Below, piece by piece: positions 1 through 9,551 of a stretch of DNA of 64,000 bases (position 1 is its first letter; each line of letters begins with the position of its first letter). Made by a program: the position numbers and the translations under genes. Location of the stretch: the NCBI RefSeq assembly GCF_002909255.1, contig NZ_PIOB01000010.1, positions 62,001 to 126,000 on the forward strand, written 5' to 3'. The notes below the pieces were generated by a model that was not told the DNA's origin, did not search any database, and saw only the letters and a list, made by a program, of their open reading frames with translations. Source of the DNA: Arenibacter hampyeongensis (GTDB lineage: Bacteria; Bacteroidota; Bacteroidia; Flavobacteriales; Flavobacteriaceae).

Positions 1-82
1 TTATAATACCTTGAGCTAAAGCGCTTTGCAAAAATGGCTTCTTTTTAATGTAGTCTTCCACGACCGATGAAATAGTCTTCAT
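1..82 (-). CDS. N-terminal fragment of an unidentified protein (cut by window edge)
   Basis: The reverse strand opens with an ATG at 82 and stays open for 27 codons to the window edge, giving a start of MKTISSVVEDYIKKKPFLQS. It follows the YraN-type gene in the same direction with a 51-bp gap, so the two may be co-transcribed. The N-terminus resembles conserved flavobacterial proteins sometimes annotated as aspartate-kinase/ACT-like, but 27 residues cannot decide that. No function is claimed. Confidence 0.6.
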   Translation of the reverse strand, partial: MKTISSVVEDYIKKKPFLQSALAQGII

Positions 83-133
83 TTCCTTAAAATTTTGGTA
101 AAAATAACAAATTGTTACAAATAAAACAAATAA

Positions 134-493
134 TTAAAAATGATAAAATGCATTTTCCAGATGTTCTATATTAAAATTGGCCCCATTTCTATGCACGGTA
201 ATAATATCAAACCTAGCCTCAACCTCAAGATCTTTACTTATAATATAATGGTCTGCTGCCATAACAAGTAGCTTAATTTTCTTTTCGGTAACCGTCTCCG
301 CAATGGACTGCATATAATCCGAACTTCTAGATTTCACTTCCACAATGGCCAAAATATCTCCTTTTTTCGCAATTATATCGATTTCCGCTTTTAAATACCT
401 ATAATTTCTGTGAACTACCTTATAGCCATTTTTAATCAAATGATTCACAGCCAATTCCTCCCCCTTTTTACCAAATTCGTTGTGCTTTCCCAT
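134..493 (-). CDS. YraN family (UPF0102) putative endonuclease
   Basis: A 119-residue protein with the small PD-(D/E)xK nuclease fold of the YraN/UPF0102 family. The core is visible: the N-terminal KKGEELAVNHLIKNGY helix, then EIDIIAKKGD followed by VEVKSR, which supply the acidic and E-x-K residues. The reading frame extends upstream to 559, but I chose the ATG at 493 because family members begin with a short stretch before the G-x-x-GE-x-x-A helix, and the 22 extra residues look non-coding. The family is linked to Holliday-junction or DNA processing, but its precise substrate is unsettled. The gene is divergent from the DUF1800 gene at 685. Confidence 0.9.
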   Translation of the reverse strand: MGKHNEFGKKGEELAVNHLIKNGYKVVHRNYRYLKAEIDIIAKKGDILAIVEVKSRSSDYMQSIAETVTEKKIKLLVMAADHYIISKDLEVEARFDIITVHRNGANFNIEHLENAFYHF

Positions 494-684
494 ACTATTT
501 CGATTCCATTTACCAAAAAATGTGCATTTGGTCGAAAAATTTGCCCTACTGTCGTCCAAATTTCAACAAACCACGTAATTTGTTATGCATTATAACGAAT
601 TATTTGTATTGGACATAATTTCCTTTGCGAACCTGCGTTATGCAATGACCCCTTACTAGTAACCTATCAAATGCGGAATAAATT

Positions 685-2193
685 ATGGAATATTTCATAA
701 ACTGTAATACTTCTAGTTTGGCCCCCTATACAACCTCCCTGGACGCGCAGAGGGCCGCACATCTATATAGAAGATTGGGATTTAGCGCCTCTGTGCAGAC
801 TATTGATCAAGCTTCTGGCCAAACTGCCACAAACTTGGTGAATTCCCTTATCTCCCAAGCACAGAACATGCCTACTTTGGCTGCTCCTGTTTGGGCCAAT
901 TGGAATAACAGCAATTATCCTGAAGATGATGATCAACGAGGACAATTAATAAGGTCCCAACAAGAAGAGTTTAAGCTGGCCTATACCAACTCATTATTGA
1001 ACAATAATCTAAGGGATCGTTTAAGTTTCTTTTGGAGCAATCATTTTGTCACAGAATTGGACGTTTACAATTGTAATTCATTCCTTTATCATTATATCAA
1101 CTGTCTTCAGCGCAATGCCATAGGCAATTTTAAAACCTTTGTTAGTGAAATAGGCCTTACCAGTGCCATGCTTTACTATTTGGATGGGGTTTACAACAAT
1201 GGCAACAACCCCAATGAGAATTATGCCCGTGAACTATATGAACTATTTACATTAGGGGAAGGAAACGGATATACGGAGGAGGATATAATTGAAACCGCCA
1301 AGGCCCTTTCCGGGTATGTGGTAAGGGGAGAAATAGGCTGTGAGCAAGTAATGTTCGATGCTTCCAAATTCAACACTGAAAATAAAACTATACTCGGAAG
1401 AACCGGTAACTGGGGTTATGACGATGTGATTGATATACTTTTTGAAGAAAGAGGTAGCCAAATAGGTTATTTCATTTGTAAAAAATTGTATGAATATTTT
1501 GTACACCCAGACTCTACAGACGAAGCAAATAATGCCAAGACTATTATTGATGGATTGGCCGCAACCTTTGTTTCCAACAATTTTGAACTGGCACCAGTAT
1601 TGAGTCAACTCTTTAAAAGTCAACATTTTTTTGATGATGAGGCCATTGGCGTTATTATTAAAAGTCCGTTCGACATCTATCTACATACTATAAACGAAAC
1701 CGGTTTTGCATATAACGATACTACCATTGGTAGCCTAATAAATTATAGCGGGATGCTGGGTCAAGATTTATTTGACCCCGTTGATGTTGCCGGATGGCAA
1801 AGAAACAGGGACTGGATCAACACCAATTTTATGATTGGACGTTGGCTCACCATGGAGACCATTATCGATGGCTTCTATCAGGACAACCCCGAACAATTCA
1901 GGACTTTGGCCATGGATGCCGTTGGACCAGCAAATAGTAGTACAAGTAACCCAGAGATTGTAGTTCGGGCCCTAGTAGATAAAATAACGCCAAAGGGCAT
2001 GTTTACGCAACAAGAATTTGACAATGCCATGTCGGCATTCAAAATTGAAGACGTTCCTGAGGACTATTACGGCCCTGACTATATTCCTGGGGGTCAATCC
2101 CTATGGGTACTAAGTATTAGCCAAGAAGTTCCTTCACAAGTTCATCTTCTATTAAGACATCTTTCCAGACAACCTGAATTCCAACTCAAATAA
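685..2193 (+). CDS. DUF1800 family protein
   Basis: A 502-residue protein of the DUF1800 family (PF08811). The family signature NENYARELYELFTLGEG lies at about residues 176-192, preceded by the HFV.E..W-like helical region (SFFWSNHFVTEL) and followed by the SGY...G block. Other conserved points are the DPVDVAGW segment and the C-terminal HLLLRHLSRQPEFQLK. No N-terminal signal peptide is obvious. It is followed after 11 bp by a DUF1501 gene. This pairing is widespread in Bacteroidetes and other marine bacteria, but the biochemical function is not established. The pair is almost certainly one operon. Confidence 0.92.
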   Translation: MEYFINCNTSSLAPYTTSLDAQRAAHLYRRLGFSASVQTIDQASGQTATNLVNSLISQAQNMPTLAAPVWANWNNSNYPEDDDQRGQLIRSQQEEFKLAYTNSLLNNNLRDRLSFFWSNHFVTELDVYNCNSFLYHYINCLQRNAIGNFKTFVSEIGLTSAMLYYLDGVYNNGNNPNENYARELYELFTLGEGNGYTEEDIIETAKALSGYVVRGEIGCEQVMFDASKFNTENKTILGRTGNWGYDDVIDILFEERGSQIGYFICKKLYEYFVHPDSTDEANNAKTIIDGLAATFVSNNFELAPVLSQLFKSQHFFDDEAIGVIIKSPFDIYLHTINETGFAYNDTTIGSLINYSGMLGQDLFDPVDVAGWQRNRDWINTNFMIGRWLTMETIIDGFYQDNPEQFRTLAMDAVGPANSSTSNPEIVVRALVDKITPKGMFTQQEFDNAMSAFKIEDVPEDYYGPDYIPGGQSLWVLSISQEVPSQVHLLLRHLSRQPEFQLK

Positions 2194-2204
2194 AAAATAC
2201 AATT

Positions 2205-3920
2205 ATGTGCGATACTCATCATAATTCACCCCATAAAGGCAAAGACCATGATGGTCACGATTTAGAACATAAGGCCTGGAGCAGACGTTCTTTTATCCAA
2301 GCTCTGGGCATTGCGGGTTCCGGATCCATGATGTTGGGCAGTAACTTTTTAACAGCCTCGGCCCCATCTCCCCTAACCTCGGCAATAGCCATGGCGGAAA
2401 CCGATAATATTTTAATTTTAATTCGATTATCGGGTGGAAATGACGGACTTAGTACCATTATCCCAATTAATCAGTACGACATTTATGCCAACGCCCGTCC
2501 CAATATTTATCTGCCGGAAAGTAAAATATTAAGATTGACGGATGAATATGGGGTTCCTACCTATATGAAATCTTTGGAGCCCATGTGGGGCGAAGGTCAA
2601 TTTAAGGCTGTACATGGTGTAGGTTATGAAGGACAGAGCTTGTCACATTTTACCGGTTCGGATATTTTTGCCAATACCGACCTAACCACAACAGGCTTCA
2701 CCGGACGTGATACCGGATGGATGGGAAGACATTTTGAATACCTTTATCCTGATTACTTATCCGATTTTCCGGGTAGTAGACCTGAAGGACCTGCAGCTAT
2801 TCAAATTGGAAACTACGGTAGTTTGGTTTTTGAAGGAGAAGAAACCAATTACGCATTTGTAACCAATAACATAGATCAGTTGGAACAGATCGCGGAAACT
2901 GGGTTACAATATTCCGTAGACGATGCCCTTTTTGACGACTGTATGTACAGTGACCAAATTAAATTCCTTCGAGGGGTGTCCAATGTAACCAACGAATATG
3001 CAGGGAAAATACATGATGCCTATATGAGGGGATCAAACCAAATTGAATATCAAACCAATGGTTTTGCCAGACAATTGGCTTTGTTGGCCAGATTGATCAA
3101 AGGGAATCTTGGAACCAAAGTGTATATGATCAGTATGGGTGGTTTTGACACCCATGGAAATCAACCTTTGGCTCACGAACGACTAATGTCCAATTTATCC
3201 ATTGCTGTAGATAATTTTTATGATGACTTGGCCTTTACCCAACAGGATGAAAAAGTATTGAGTATGACCTTTTCCGAATTTGGAAGAAGGATTTACGAAA
3301 ACGGATCCAATGGTACAGATCATGGTAAAGCGGCTCCTACCCTATTTTTTGGATCTGGACTTAACGGAAGTGCCTTTGTAGGCGAGCATCCATCTTTGGA
3401 CGAGCCCAATAGCAGAGGTAACCTGGAATACACCATGGATTTTAGAGACCTTTATGCCACCGTGTTGGCAGAGTGGTTGTGTGTAGATATTCCTCTTGTG
3501 GAACAACATTTAATGGATGGATACACCTATACACCAGTAAATTTAGGATTTAATTGTAGCGGAGTGGATTTTCCAGAAATCACTTATAGCGATGGGAATC
3601 CAACACCTCCAACACCAACAGATCCAACTGGGGAAAATCCAAATCCGGAATTGGTAAATGCCATTGTACACAAACCATTTTACCCCACGGATTCAACACC
3701 TCACATTTACCTTGAAATGCCATTTAGCGCCCATGTAAACATTCAATTGTTCAACATTATGGGGCAATATTTGGGATCGGTATTTAATGAAATGATGTTG
3801 GAAGGATCTACAGAAATAAACATCAGGGAGAGACTGCAAACTTATTTGGCGTCTGGAAAATATATTTATAGAATACAGGTTCAAAATCAAAATCTCAGCA
3901 AATCCATAATGGTAGCATAA
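2205..3920 (+). CDS. DUF1501 family exported protein with Tat signal and T9SS-like tail
   Basis: A 571-residue protein of the DUF1501 family (PF07394, distantly sulfatase/alkaline-phosphatase-like). A His-rich N-terminus leads into a twin-arginine motif (SRRSFIQALGIAG), so Tat export is likely. The body shows RLSGGNDGLSTIIP and MGGFDTHGNQ, both typical of the family, and FSEFGRR. After a Pro/Thr linker (about residues 465-480) the last ~85 residues look like a type IX secretion C-terminal domain: short beta-strands with IQLFNIMGQ and ending in SGKYIYRIQVQNQNLSKSIMVA-like strands. It forms an operon with the preceding DUF1800 gene (11 bp gap) and ends at a strong hairpin terminator. Confidence 0.9.
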   Translation: MCDTHHNSPHKGKDHDGHDLEHKAWSRRSFIQALGIAGSGSMMLGSNFLTASAPSPLTSAIAMAETDNILILIRLSGGNDGLSTIIPINQYDIYANARPNIYLPESKILRLTDEYGVPTYMKSLEPMWGEGQFKAVHGVGYEGQSLSHFTGSDIFANTDLTTTGFTGRDTGWMGRHFEYLYPDYLSDFPGSRPEGPAAIQIGNYGSLVFEGEETNYAFVTNNIDQLEQIAETGLQYSVDDALFDDCMYSDQIKFLRGVSNVTNEYAGKIHDAYMRGSNQIEYQTNGFARQLALLARLIKGNLGTKVYMISMGGFDTHGNQPLAHERLMSNLSIAVDNFYDDLAFTQQDEKVLSMTFSEFGRRIYENGSNGTDHGKAAPTLFFGSGLNGSAFVGEHPSLDEPNSRGNLEYTMDFRDLYATVLAEWLCVDIPLVEQHLMDGYTYTPVNLGFNCSGVDFPEITYSDGNPTPPTPTDPTGENPNPELVNAIVHKPFYPTDSTPHIYLEMPFSAHVNIQLFNIMGQYLGSVFNEMMLEGSTEINIRERLQTYLASGKYIYRIQVQNQNLSKSIMVA

Positions 3921-3945
3921 ATTCACCCCCTACTTACTATGCGAG

Positions 3946-3996
3946 AAGCCTTCGTAAAATCTGAATTGTTTTCAGGGTAACGAAGGCTTATTTTTT
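3946..3996 (+). terminator. Intrinsic terminator of the DUF1800-DUF1501 operon
   Basis: A perfect 10-bp stem AAGCCTTCGT (3946-3955) / ACGAAGGCTT (3980-3989) is followed by a six-T run (3991-3996). The 24-nt loop contains a second small stem, CTGAA/TTCAG. It lies 25 bp after the DUF1501 stop codon and before metG. Confidence 0.85.
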
Positions 3997-4028
3997 GAAG
4001 GAATACCTCAGCTGCGGGTAAAAATCTT

Positions 4029-4036
4029 TATTTTTG
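4029..4036 (+). promoter_or_regulatory. Bacteroidetes-type -7 promoter box for metG
   Basis: TATTTTTG matches the Bacteroidetes sigma-70-type -7 consensus TAnnTTTG and lies 18 bp before the metG ATG. No clear -33 TTTG was found at the usual spacing, so the call rests on the -7 box and its position after the upstream terminator. Confidence 0.5.
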
Positions 4037-4054
4037 CACCTTAATCCAAAAATA

Positions 4055-6133
4055 ATGTCGCAGAACCTTCAAAAGCCAGCAAGATATACCATTACCGCAG
4101 CACTACCATATACCAACGGACCTATACACATAGGGCATTTGGCCGGTGTCTATGTGCCCGCGGATATCTACGCAAGATACTTGAGATTAAATGGTAATGA
4201 TGTGGCCTTCGTCTGTGGCAGTGACGAACACGGGGTAGCCATTTCGATGAAAGCCAAAAAAGAAGGTGTTACCCCTCAAAACATTATAGATAAATACCAC
4301 GGTATTATTAAACAATCCTTTGAGGATTTTGGAATCACCTTCAGCAATTATTCAAGAACCTCCGCAGAAGTACACCATAAAACTGCCTCGGATTTCTTTG
4401 TAAAATTATATGAACAGGGAAATTTTATTGAGGAAACTACAGAACAATTGTACGACCAGGAAGCCCAACAATTTTTGGCAGATCGTTTTGTAATTGGTAC
4501 CTGCCCAAAATGTGGGTTCGAAGAGGCCTATGGCGATCAATGTGAAAACTGTGGTTCTACCTTAAACGCCACGGACCTTATTAATCCAAAATCTACCATC
4601 TCGGGAGCAGTACCCTCGCTAAAAGAAACCAAACACTGGTTTTTACCATTGGACAGATACGAGGATTTTTTAAAGAAATGGATTTTGGAAGGTCATAAGA
4701 ACGACTGGAAACCCAATGTTTACGGCCAATGTAAATCTTGGATCGACGACGGCCTAAAGCCACGGGCGGTAACCCGTGATCTGGATTGGGGAATCCCAGT
4801 TCCAGTTGAAGGCGGAGAAGGCAAGGTGCTATACGTATGGTTCGATGCTCCAATTGGTTACATTTCCTCAACCAAAGAATGGGCGGCTAGGGAAGGCAAG
4901 GATTGGGAACCTTATTGGAAAGCCAAGGATACCAAAATGGTACATTTTATTGGTAAGGACAATATTGTATTCCACTGTATTATTTTCCCTAGTATGCTAA
5001 AGGCACATGGCGATTTTATTTTACCGGAAAATGTCCCGGCCAATGAATTTTTAAATTTGGAAGGCAACAAACTGTCCACTTCCAAGAATTGGGCGGTATG
5101 GCTGCATGAGTATTTGGAAGATTTTCCAAACATGCAGGATGTGCTAAGGTATACGCTAACTGCCACGGCCCCGGAAACCAAGGATAACGATTTTACCTGG
5201 AAAGATTTCCAAGCAAGGAACAATAATGAATTAGTAGCTATATACGGGAACTTTATCAATCGTGTAGTGGTGCTTACCAATAAGTATTACAATGGTATTG
5301 TACCTGCTCCGGGCACTTTTAGCCAAGTAGATCGGGAAACGTTGGCGGAGCTTAAAAAATATCCCGAGATAATTGCCAATTCCATTGAAAGATACCGGTT
5401 CCGAGAAGCGGGCCAAGAGGTTATGAACTTAGGACGTTTGGGCAATAAGTACCTGGCCGATGAAGAACCTTGGAAAGTAATAAAACAAGATGAAGAAAGG
5501 GTTAAAACCATAATGTTTGTCGCCCTACAAATAGCATCGGCCTTGGCAGTCTTGAGCGAACCATTTTTGCCCTTTACTTCTGACAAACTAAAGTCAATGT
5601 TGGGAGTTGATACACTGGATAACGCACTAAGCTGGGAAATGGTGGCCCATACAGAAGACTTGCTTACAGCAGGACATCAGATCAAGGAAGCTGAATTGTT
5701 GTTCAGTAAAATTGAGGACGAAACCATACAGGCACAATTGGACAAATTGGAAGCTACCAAAAAAGCAAATGAAACTATGAACAAAGAAGTTAGTCCACAA
5801 AAGGACACCATTACCTTTGACGATTTCTCCAAGTTGGATATGAGGGTAGGAACCATTATCGAAGCAGAAAAAATGCCTAAGGCCAAAAAATTGTTGGTCT
5901 TAAAAGTGGATACGGGATTGGATGTGAGAACCATAGTGTCTGGCATTGCGGAAAGCTTTTCACCCGAGGATATCATAGGTAAAAAAGTGACCGTTTTGGT
6001 TAACCTAGCTCCACGAGCCTTGAGAGGAGTGGAAAGCGAGGGCATGATCCTTATGACCGAAAACGCCGATGGCAAGTTGGTATTTATTAATCCGGATGAA
6101 GATGGAGTTGAAAGTGGCGGGACCATAAATTAA
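4055..6133 (+). CDS. metG: Methionine--tRNA ligase
   Basis: A 692-residue methionyl-tRNA synthetase that charges tRNA-Met in the cytoplasm. The class I HIGH motif is PIHIGH (residues 23-28), the zinc-knuckle cysteines are CPKC...CENC (about 149-165), and the KMSKS loop is KLSTSKNW (about 345). After a linker (about 560-590) a C-terminal tRNA-binding domain of the EMAP/Trbp111 type begins at [18 protein letters not shown] and runs to the end, as in long bacterial MetRS. I start at the ATG at 4055 rather than the in-frame TTG at 4034, because the TTG lies inside the -7 promoter box and family members start near [21 protein letters not shown]. Confidence 0.98.
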   Translation: MSQNLQKPARYTITAALPYTNGPIHIGHLAGVYVPADIYARYLRLNGNDVAFVCGSDEHGVAISMKAKKEGVTPQNIIDKYHGIIKQSFEDFGITFSNYSRTSAEVHHKTASDFFVKLYEQGNFIEETTEQLYDQEAQQFLADRFVIGTCPKCGFEEAYGDQCENCGSTLNATDLINPKSTISGAVPSLKETKHWFLPLDRYEDFLKKWILEGHKNDWKPNVYGQCKSWIDDGLKPRAVTRDLDWGIPVPVEGGEGKVLYVWFDAPIGYISSTKEWAAREGKDWEPYWKAKDTKMVHFIGKDNIVFHCIIFPSMLKAHGDFILPENVPANEFLNLEGNKLSTSKNWAVWLHEYLEDFPNMQDVLRYTLTATAPETKDNDFTWKDFQARNNNELVAIYGNFINRVVVLTNKYYNGIVPAPGTFSQVDRETLAELKKYPEIIANSIERYRFREAGQEVMNLGRLGNKYLADEEPWKVIKQDEERVKTIMFVALQIASALAVLSEPFLPFTSDKLKSMLGVDTLDNALSWEMVAHTEDLLTAGHQIKEAELLFSKIEDETIQAQLDKLEATKKANETMNKEVSPQKDTITFDDFSKLDMRVGTIIEAEKMPKAKKLLVLKVDTGLDVRTIVSGIAESFSPEDIIGKKVTVLVNLAPRALRGVESEGMILMTENADGKLVFINPDEDGVESGGTIN

Positions 6134-6294
6134 GGTCAAAACTCCGCCTGACTTGACAAACCTAGAGCCGCTCGTTTAAAAACCCGAGTCCGCTAAACTG
6201 TACACATTTTGTTGCCTTTGGTATAAAATAATTATATTGAATCGTATTGTCCTGTCGAACGCAGTCGAGACCTCATTTAAAGCACATATACCCC

Positions 6295-8418
6295 ATGAAT
6301 CTCATTTCCTACATTACAAAAAACACCCAACTCCCTGTAAAGGGCATAGAAAATACGGTGGCCTTATTGAACGAGGATTGTACCCTGCCCTTTATTTCAC
6401 GATACCGGAAAGAACGTACCGGAAATTTGGATGAGGTGCAAATTGGTGCCATTGTACAATATAAAGCGCAGTTCGAAGCACTGGAAAAACGCAGGTCGAC
6501 CATCCTTAAATCCATTGAGGATCAAGATTGTCTTACTCCAGAATTAGGCCAAAAGATTGCCAATGCCGAAGATCTTACCACTCTGGAAGATCTTTATCTC
6601 CCCTTTAAGAAAAAGCGTAAGACGAAGGCAGAAACGGCCATTAAAAATGGGCTGGAACCTTTGGCCAAAATTATTCTGGCACAGCGCAACGACGAAATAG
6701 ATTTTGAGGCTTCAAAATATGTCTGCGATACCGTTCCCAATGAAGATGATGCGCTGGAGGGAGCCCGACATATTATTTCTGAATGGATAAACGAACGTGC
6801 CGATATCAGAAATCAGATCAGGACCCAATTGGAAAAATTCGCATTGATATCCACCAAGGTTATATCCACTAAGAAAGATGACGAAAAGGCCCAAAAATTT
6901 AGGGACTATTTTGAATGGAGCGAGCCTCTTAATCGCTGTCCTTCACACCGACTCCTAGCCATTTTACGGGCCGAAAATGAAGGTTTTATCCGGATTAAGG
7001 TCGAGATAGACGATGACAAGGCCATCTCCAATATGGAGTATGGAATCATCAAAAACAAAAATGCTTCCACGCCACATCTCCAATTGGCCATTCAGGATGC
7101 CTATAAAAGGTTGCTATTCCCCTCACTTTCCAATGAGATTCTAAAAAGCGCCAAAGACAAGGCGGATGAATCGGCTATTCAAGTGTTTTCCAAAAACCTA
7201 AAGCAGCTGTTGTTGGGGTCCCCTTTGGGCGAGAAAAGAATTTTGGCCATAGACCCAGGATTCAGAACGGGCTGTAAAGTGGTTTGTTTAAGCGCTCAGG
7301 GCGATTTGGAACACAACGAGACCATTTACCCACATGCTCCTCAAAACGACAGTAAGGGAGCTATAAAGAAAATTAGCTCCTTGGCCGATGCCCATAAGAT
7401 CGAGGCGATAGCTATAGGCAATGGTACGGCCTCAAGGGAAACGGAGCAATTAATAAAGCGCATTCAGTTCAAAAACAATATTGAGGTGTTTGTGGTCAGT
7501 GAAGCAGGAGCCTCCATTTATTCCGCTTCCAAAATTGCCCGTGATGAATTCCCCAATTACGATGTTACCGTTAGGGGTGCCGTATCAATAGGAAGACGGC
7601 TTGCAGACCCCTTGGCCGAGTTGGTAAAAATAGATGCCAAGTCGATCGGAGTAGGTCAATACCAGCACGATGTAGACCAAAATCTTTTGAAAAATTCCTT
7701 GGATGCCGCAGTAGAAAGCTGTGTAAATACTGTGGGGGTCAATATTAATACGGCCAGTGTACCGCTTTTAAGTTATGTTTCCGGTATAGGTCCAAAACTG
7801 GCAGAAAACATTGTGGCCTATAGAAATGAAAATGGTGCCTTTACCAATAGGAGCGAAATAAAAAAGGTGCCCCGTTTGGGAGCCAAAGCATTTGAACAGG
7901 GGGCAGCATTTTTACGCATTAAACAGGCAAAAAACCCGTTGGACGATTCCGCGGTACATCCTGAAAGTTATTCCCTAGTTCAAAAAATGGTCAAAGACCA
8001 GGGCGTTCCCCTATCAGAAATTATTGGAAACAAGGAAGTCCTTAAAAAGATAGACCTTAAACAATATTGTACCGATAATGTGGGCTTGCCCACCTTACAG
8101 GATATTGTAAAGGAACTGGAAAAACCGGGATTGGACGTTCGGGAAAAGGCAAAGGTATTTACCTTTAATCAGAACATAAGAACCATTGCCGATCTTAGCG
8201 CAGGACAATTACTTCCTGGAATCGTAAACAATATTACCAATTTTGGCTGTTTTGTAGATGTGGGCATCAAGGAAAGTGGTCTGATCCATATCTCCAACCT
8301 ATCGGATAGTTTTGTAAAAGATGTGAATGAACACGTTAGTCTGCACCAACAAATTATTGTTAAAGTCTTGGAAGTGGACATTCCCAGAAAACGGATCCAA
8401 TTGGCACTACACAAATAA
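6295..8418 (+). CDS. tex: Tex family RNA-binding transcription accessory protein
   Basis: A 707-residue Tex protein, the usual length for the family, which binds nucleic acid and is linked to transcription. Visible domains in order are the N-terminal helical Tex region, a YqgF/RNase-H-like domain with ILAIDPGFRTGCKVV (about 315), helix-hairpin-helix repeats with LLSYVSGIGPKLAENIV (about 500), and a C-terminal S1 domain (GIVNNITNFGCFVDVG to the end). The frame continues upstream to about 6247, but that stretch overlaps a dispersed repeat-like sequence, so I chose the ATG at 6295, matching the typical N-terminus (MNLISYITKNTQLP). Confidence 0.95.
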   Translation: MNLISYITKNTQLPVKGIENTVALLNEDCTLPFISRYRKERTGNLDEVQIGAIVQYKAQFEALEKRRSTILKSIEDQDCLTPELGQKIANAEDLTTLEDLYLPFKKKRKTKAETAIKNGLEPLAKIILAQRNDEIDFEASKYVCDTVPNEDDALEGARHIISEWINERADIRNQIRTQLEKFALISTKVISTKKDDEKAQKFRDYFEWSEPLNRCPSHRLLAILRAENEGFIRIKVEIDDDKAISNMEYGIIKNKNASTPHLQLAIQDAYKRLLFPSLSNEILKSAKDKADESAIQVFSKNLKQLLLGSPLGEKRILAIDPGFRTGCKVVCLSAQGDLEHNETIYPHAPQNDSKGAIKKISSLADAHKIEAIAIGNGTASRETEQLIKRIQFKNNIEVFVVSEAGASIYSASKIARDEFPNYDVTVRGAVSIGRRLADPLAELVKIDAKSIGVGQYQHDVDQNLLKNSLDAAVESCVNTVGVNINTASVPLLSYVSGIGPKLAENIVAYRNENGAFTNRSEIKKVPRLGAKAFEQGAAFLRIKQAKNPLDDSAVHPESYSLVQKMVKDQGVPLSEIIGNKEVLKKIDLKQYCTDNVGLPTLQDIVKELEKPGLDVREKAKVFTFNQNIRTIADLSAGQLLPGIVNNITNFGCFVDVGIKESGLIHISNLSDSFVKDVNEHVSLHQQIIVKVLEVDIPRKRIQLALHK

Positions 8419-8488
8419 CATCAAAACTTAAGACCTTAGGTAGATAAAAGAATCATTTATTTGTAACTTTAGTTAAAATTTAAAAGTT

Positions 8489-9007
8489 ATGTTGTCCGAA
8501 AAATTAGAAAAAGCATTGAACGAGCAAGTTCGTATTGAGGCCGAGTCCTCGCAGGTATATTTATCCATGGCCTCATGGGCCGAAGGCAAAGGATTGGAGG
8601 GAATTGCGCAATTTATGTATACCCAGTCCGATGAGGAACGTTTACATATGCTCAAATTGGTGAAATATATAAACGAGAGAGGTGGACATGCTTATGTATC
8701 CGCGCTTAACGCGCCTAAGTCCGACTTTGTGAGCTTTCAAAAAATGTTCCACGAGTTATTGGAACACGAAATTTTTGTATCCGATAGCATTAACGAACTG
8801 GTTCATGTAACCCTTCAGGAAAAGGATTATGCCACCCATAATTTTCTTCAATGGTATGTAGCGGAACAAATTGAGGAAGAGGCATTGGCACGTAATATCT
8901 TGGACAAGATCAACCTTATTGGAAATGATAAGGGTGGCCTATACCTGTTCGACCGTGACATTCAACAGATTACAGCCAATAGTGCCGCTATAACACCAAA
9001 GGCATAA
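8489..9007 (+). CDS. Ferritin
   Basis: A 172-residue iron-storage ferritin of the bacterial FtnA type, without haem-binding features. Diiron-centre residues sit at canonical positions: E17 in RIEAES, Y24, and E50 with H53 in the DEERLHM motif, plus the later WYVAEQIEEE helix. It should oxidise Fe(II) and store Fe(III) in a 24-mer shell in the cytoplasm. A small Cys-rich basic protein gene follows 68 bp downstream behind its own -7 box. Confidence 0.95.
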   Translation: MLSEKLEKALNEQVRIEAESSQVYLSMASWAEGKGLEGIAQFMYTQSDEERLHMLKLVKYINERGGHAYVSALNAPKSDFVSFQKMFHELLEHEIFVSDSINELVHVTLQEKDYATHNFLQWYVAEQIEEEALARNILDKINLIGNDKGGLYLFDRDIQQITANSAAITPKA

Positions 9008-9046
9008 TTTTAACATTTAATCTTATTTAGATTGAATTAAAATAAA

Positions 9047-9054
9047 TATTTTTG
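9047..9054 (+). promoter_or_regulatory. -7 promoter box before the Cys-rich small protein gene
   Basis: TATTTTTG matches the Bacteroidetes -7 consensus TAnnTTTG and lies 21 bp before the GTG start at 9076. It suggests a separate promoter in the short gap after ferritin. No convincing -33 element was seen. Confidence 0.45.
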
Positions 9055-9075
9055 CCCCATTGATTTAGACCAAAG

Positions 9076-9270
9076 GTGGGCAAGAAGAAAAAACAGGACA
9101 AGAAAACCGAAAAAAAGCTAAAGAAAGCTTTAAAAAAGGAGCAGAAAACGGCTCTAAAGGAAATGGTTGCCCATGGATGCAAAACCAAGTGTTGCGACAA
9201 ATACAAAAAGTCGGAATCCAAGAGGTGCCATCGCTGTCCCTGTTTTGATCTAATGCAGAAAGTTGCCTAG
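9076..9270 (+). CDS. Small Lys-rich, Cys-rich protein, function unknown
   Basis: A 64-residue protein that begins with GTG. The N-terminal half is almost entirely Lys/Glu/Asp (MGKKKKQDKKTEKKLKKALK). The C-terminal half carries six cysteines and a histidine in the pattern CKTKCC...KRCHRCPC, a likely metal-binding knuckle. Proteins of this layout are common short hypotheticals in flavobacteria. Its place directly after ferritin suggests, but does not prove, a metal-related role. Codon pattern and the -7 box upstream support a real gene despite its size. Confidence 0.75.
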   Translation: MGKKKKQDKKTEKKLKKALKKEQKTALKEMVAHGCKTKCCDKYKKSESKRCHRCPCFDLMQKVA

Positions 9271-9288
9271 ACTTTGAATACCTTGTAC

Positions 9289-9347
9289 CGTCCTGGCGAT
9301 GCGCATTTTATTGTCTTCTAATGGGTGCGGCACGGAGAAGTAATCTC
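9289..9347. repeat. Decayed right-hand REP-like half element
   Basis: The stretch from CGTCCTGGCGATGCG to GAAGTAATCTC aligns with the right half of the intact elements at 9391-9520 (CGTCATTGCGAA ... GAAGCAATCTC), and the following CACAGCTGTG resembles CATAGCTTTG after the third copy. It is an older, mutated relative on the left border of the array. Confidence 0.55.
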
Positions 9348-9390
9348 ACAGCTGTGCGCCAAGAACAAACTTAAGTAAACCTATAATAAA

Positions 9391-9520
9391 CAGATTGCTT
9401 CGTCGCTTTCGCTCCTCGCAATGACGTCTCTTTGGGACTAATAAAGCAAAGCCTTAACGACCATAGTTGCACGTCATTGCGAACTTGACTATCCGCAGGC
9501 AGGCATAGGGAAGCAATCTC
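9391..9520. repeat. Bipartite REP-like (BIME-like) element, copy 1
   Basis: Two REP-like halves in inverted orientation. The left half runs AGATTGCTTCGTCGC... to CGCAATGACG. The right half is CGTCATTGCG ... GAAGCAATCTC, the inverse of the left ends. Each half can fold through ATTGC/GCAAT, and the whole can fold end to end. The same element recurs at 9890-10019 and 10388-10517. The left-half palindrome belongs to a type seen dispersed in many bacterial genomes. Confidence 0.85.
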
Positions 9521-9551
9521 TTGAAGAGGGCATATAAGTTCATTATACTAT

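Noticed and set aside
493-559. Upstream extension of the YraN-type protein
   Set aside because: The extra 22 residues are unlike family N-termini, and the ATG at 493 gives the expected length.
6247-6294. Extended N-terminus of Tex, or a small separate gene
   Set aside because: The stretch contains a common dispersed-repeat-like sequence, and homologues begin near the ATG at 6295.
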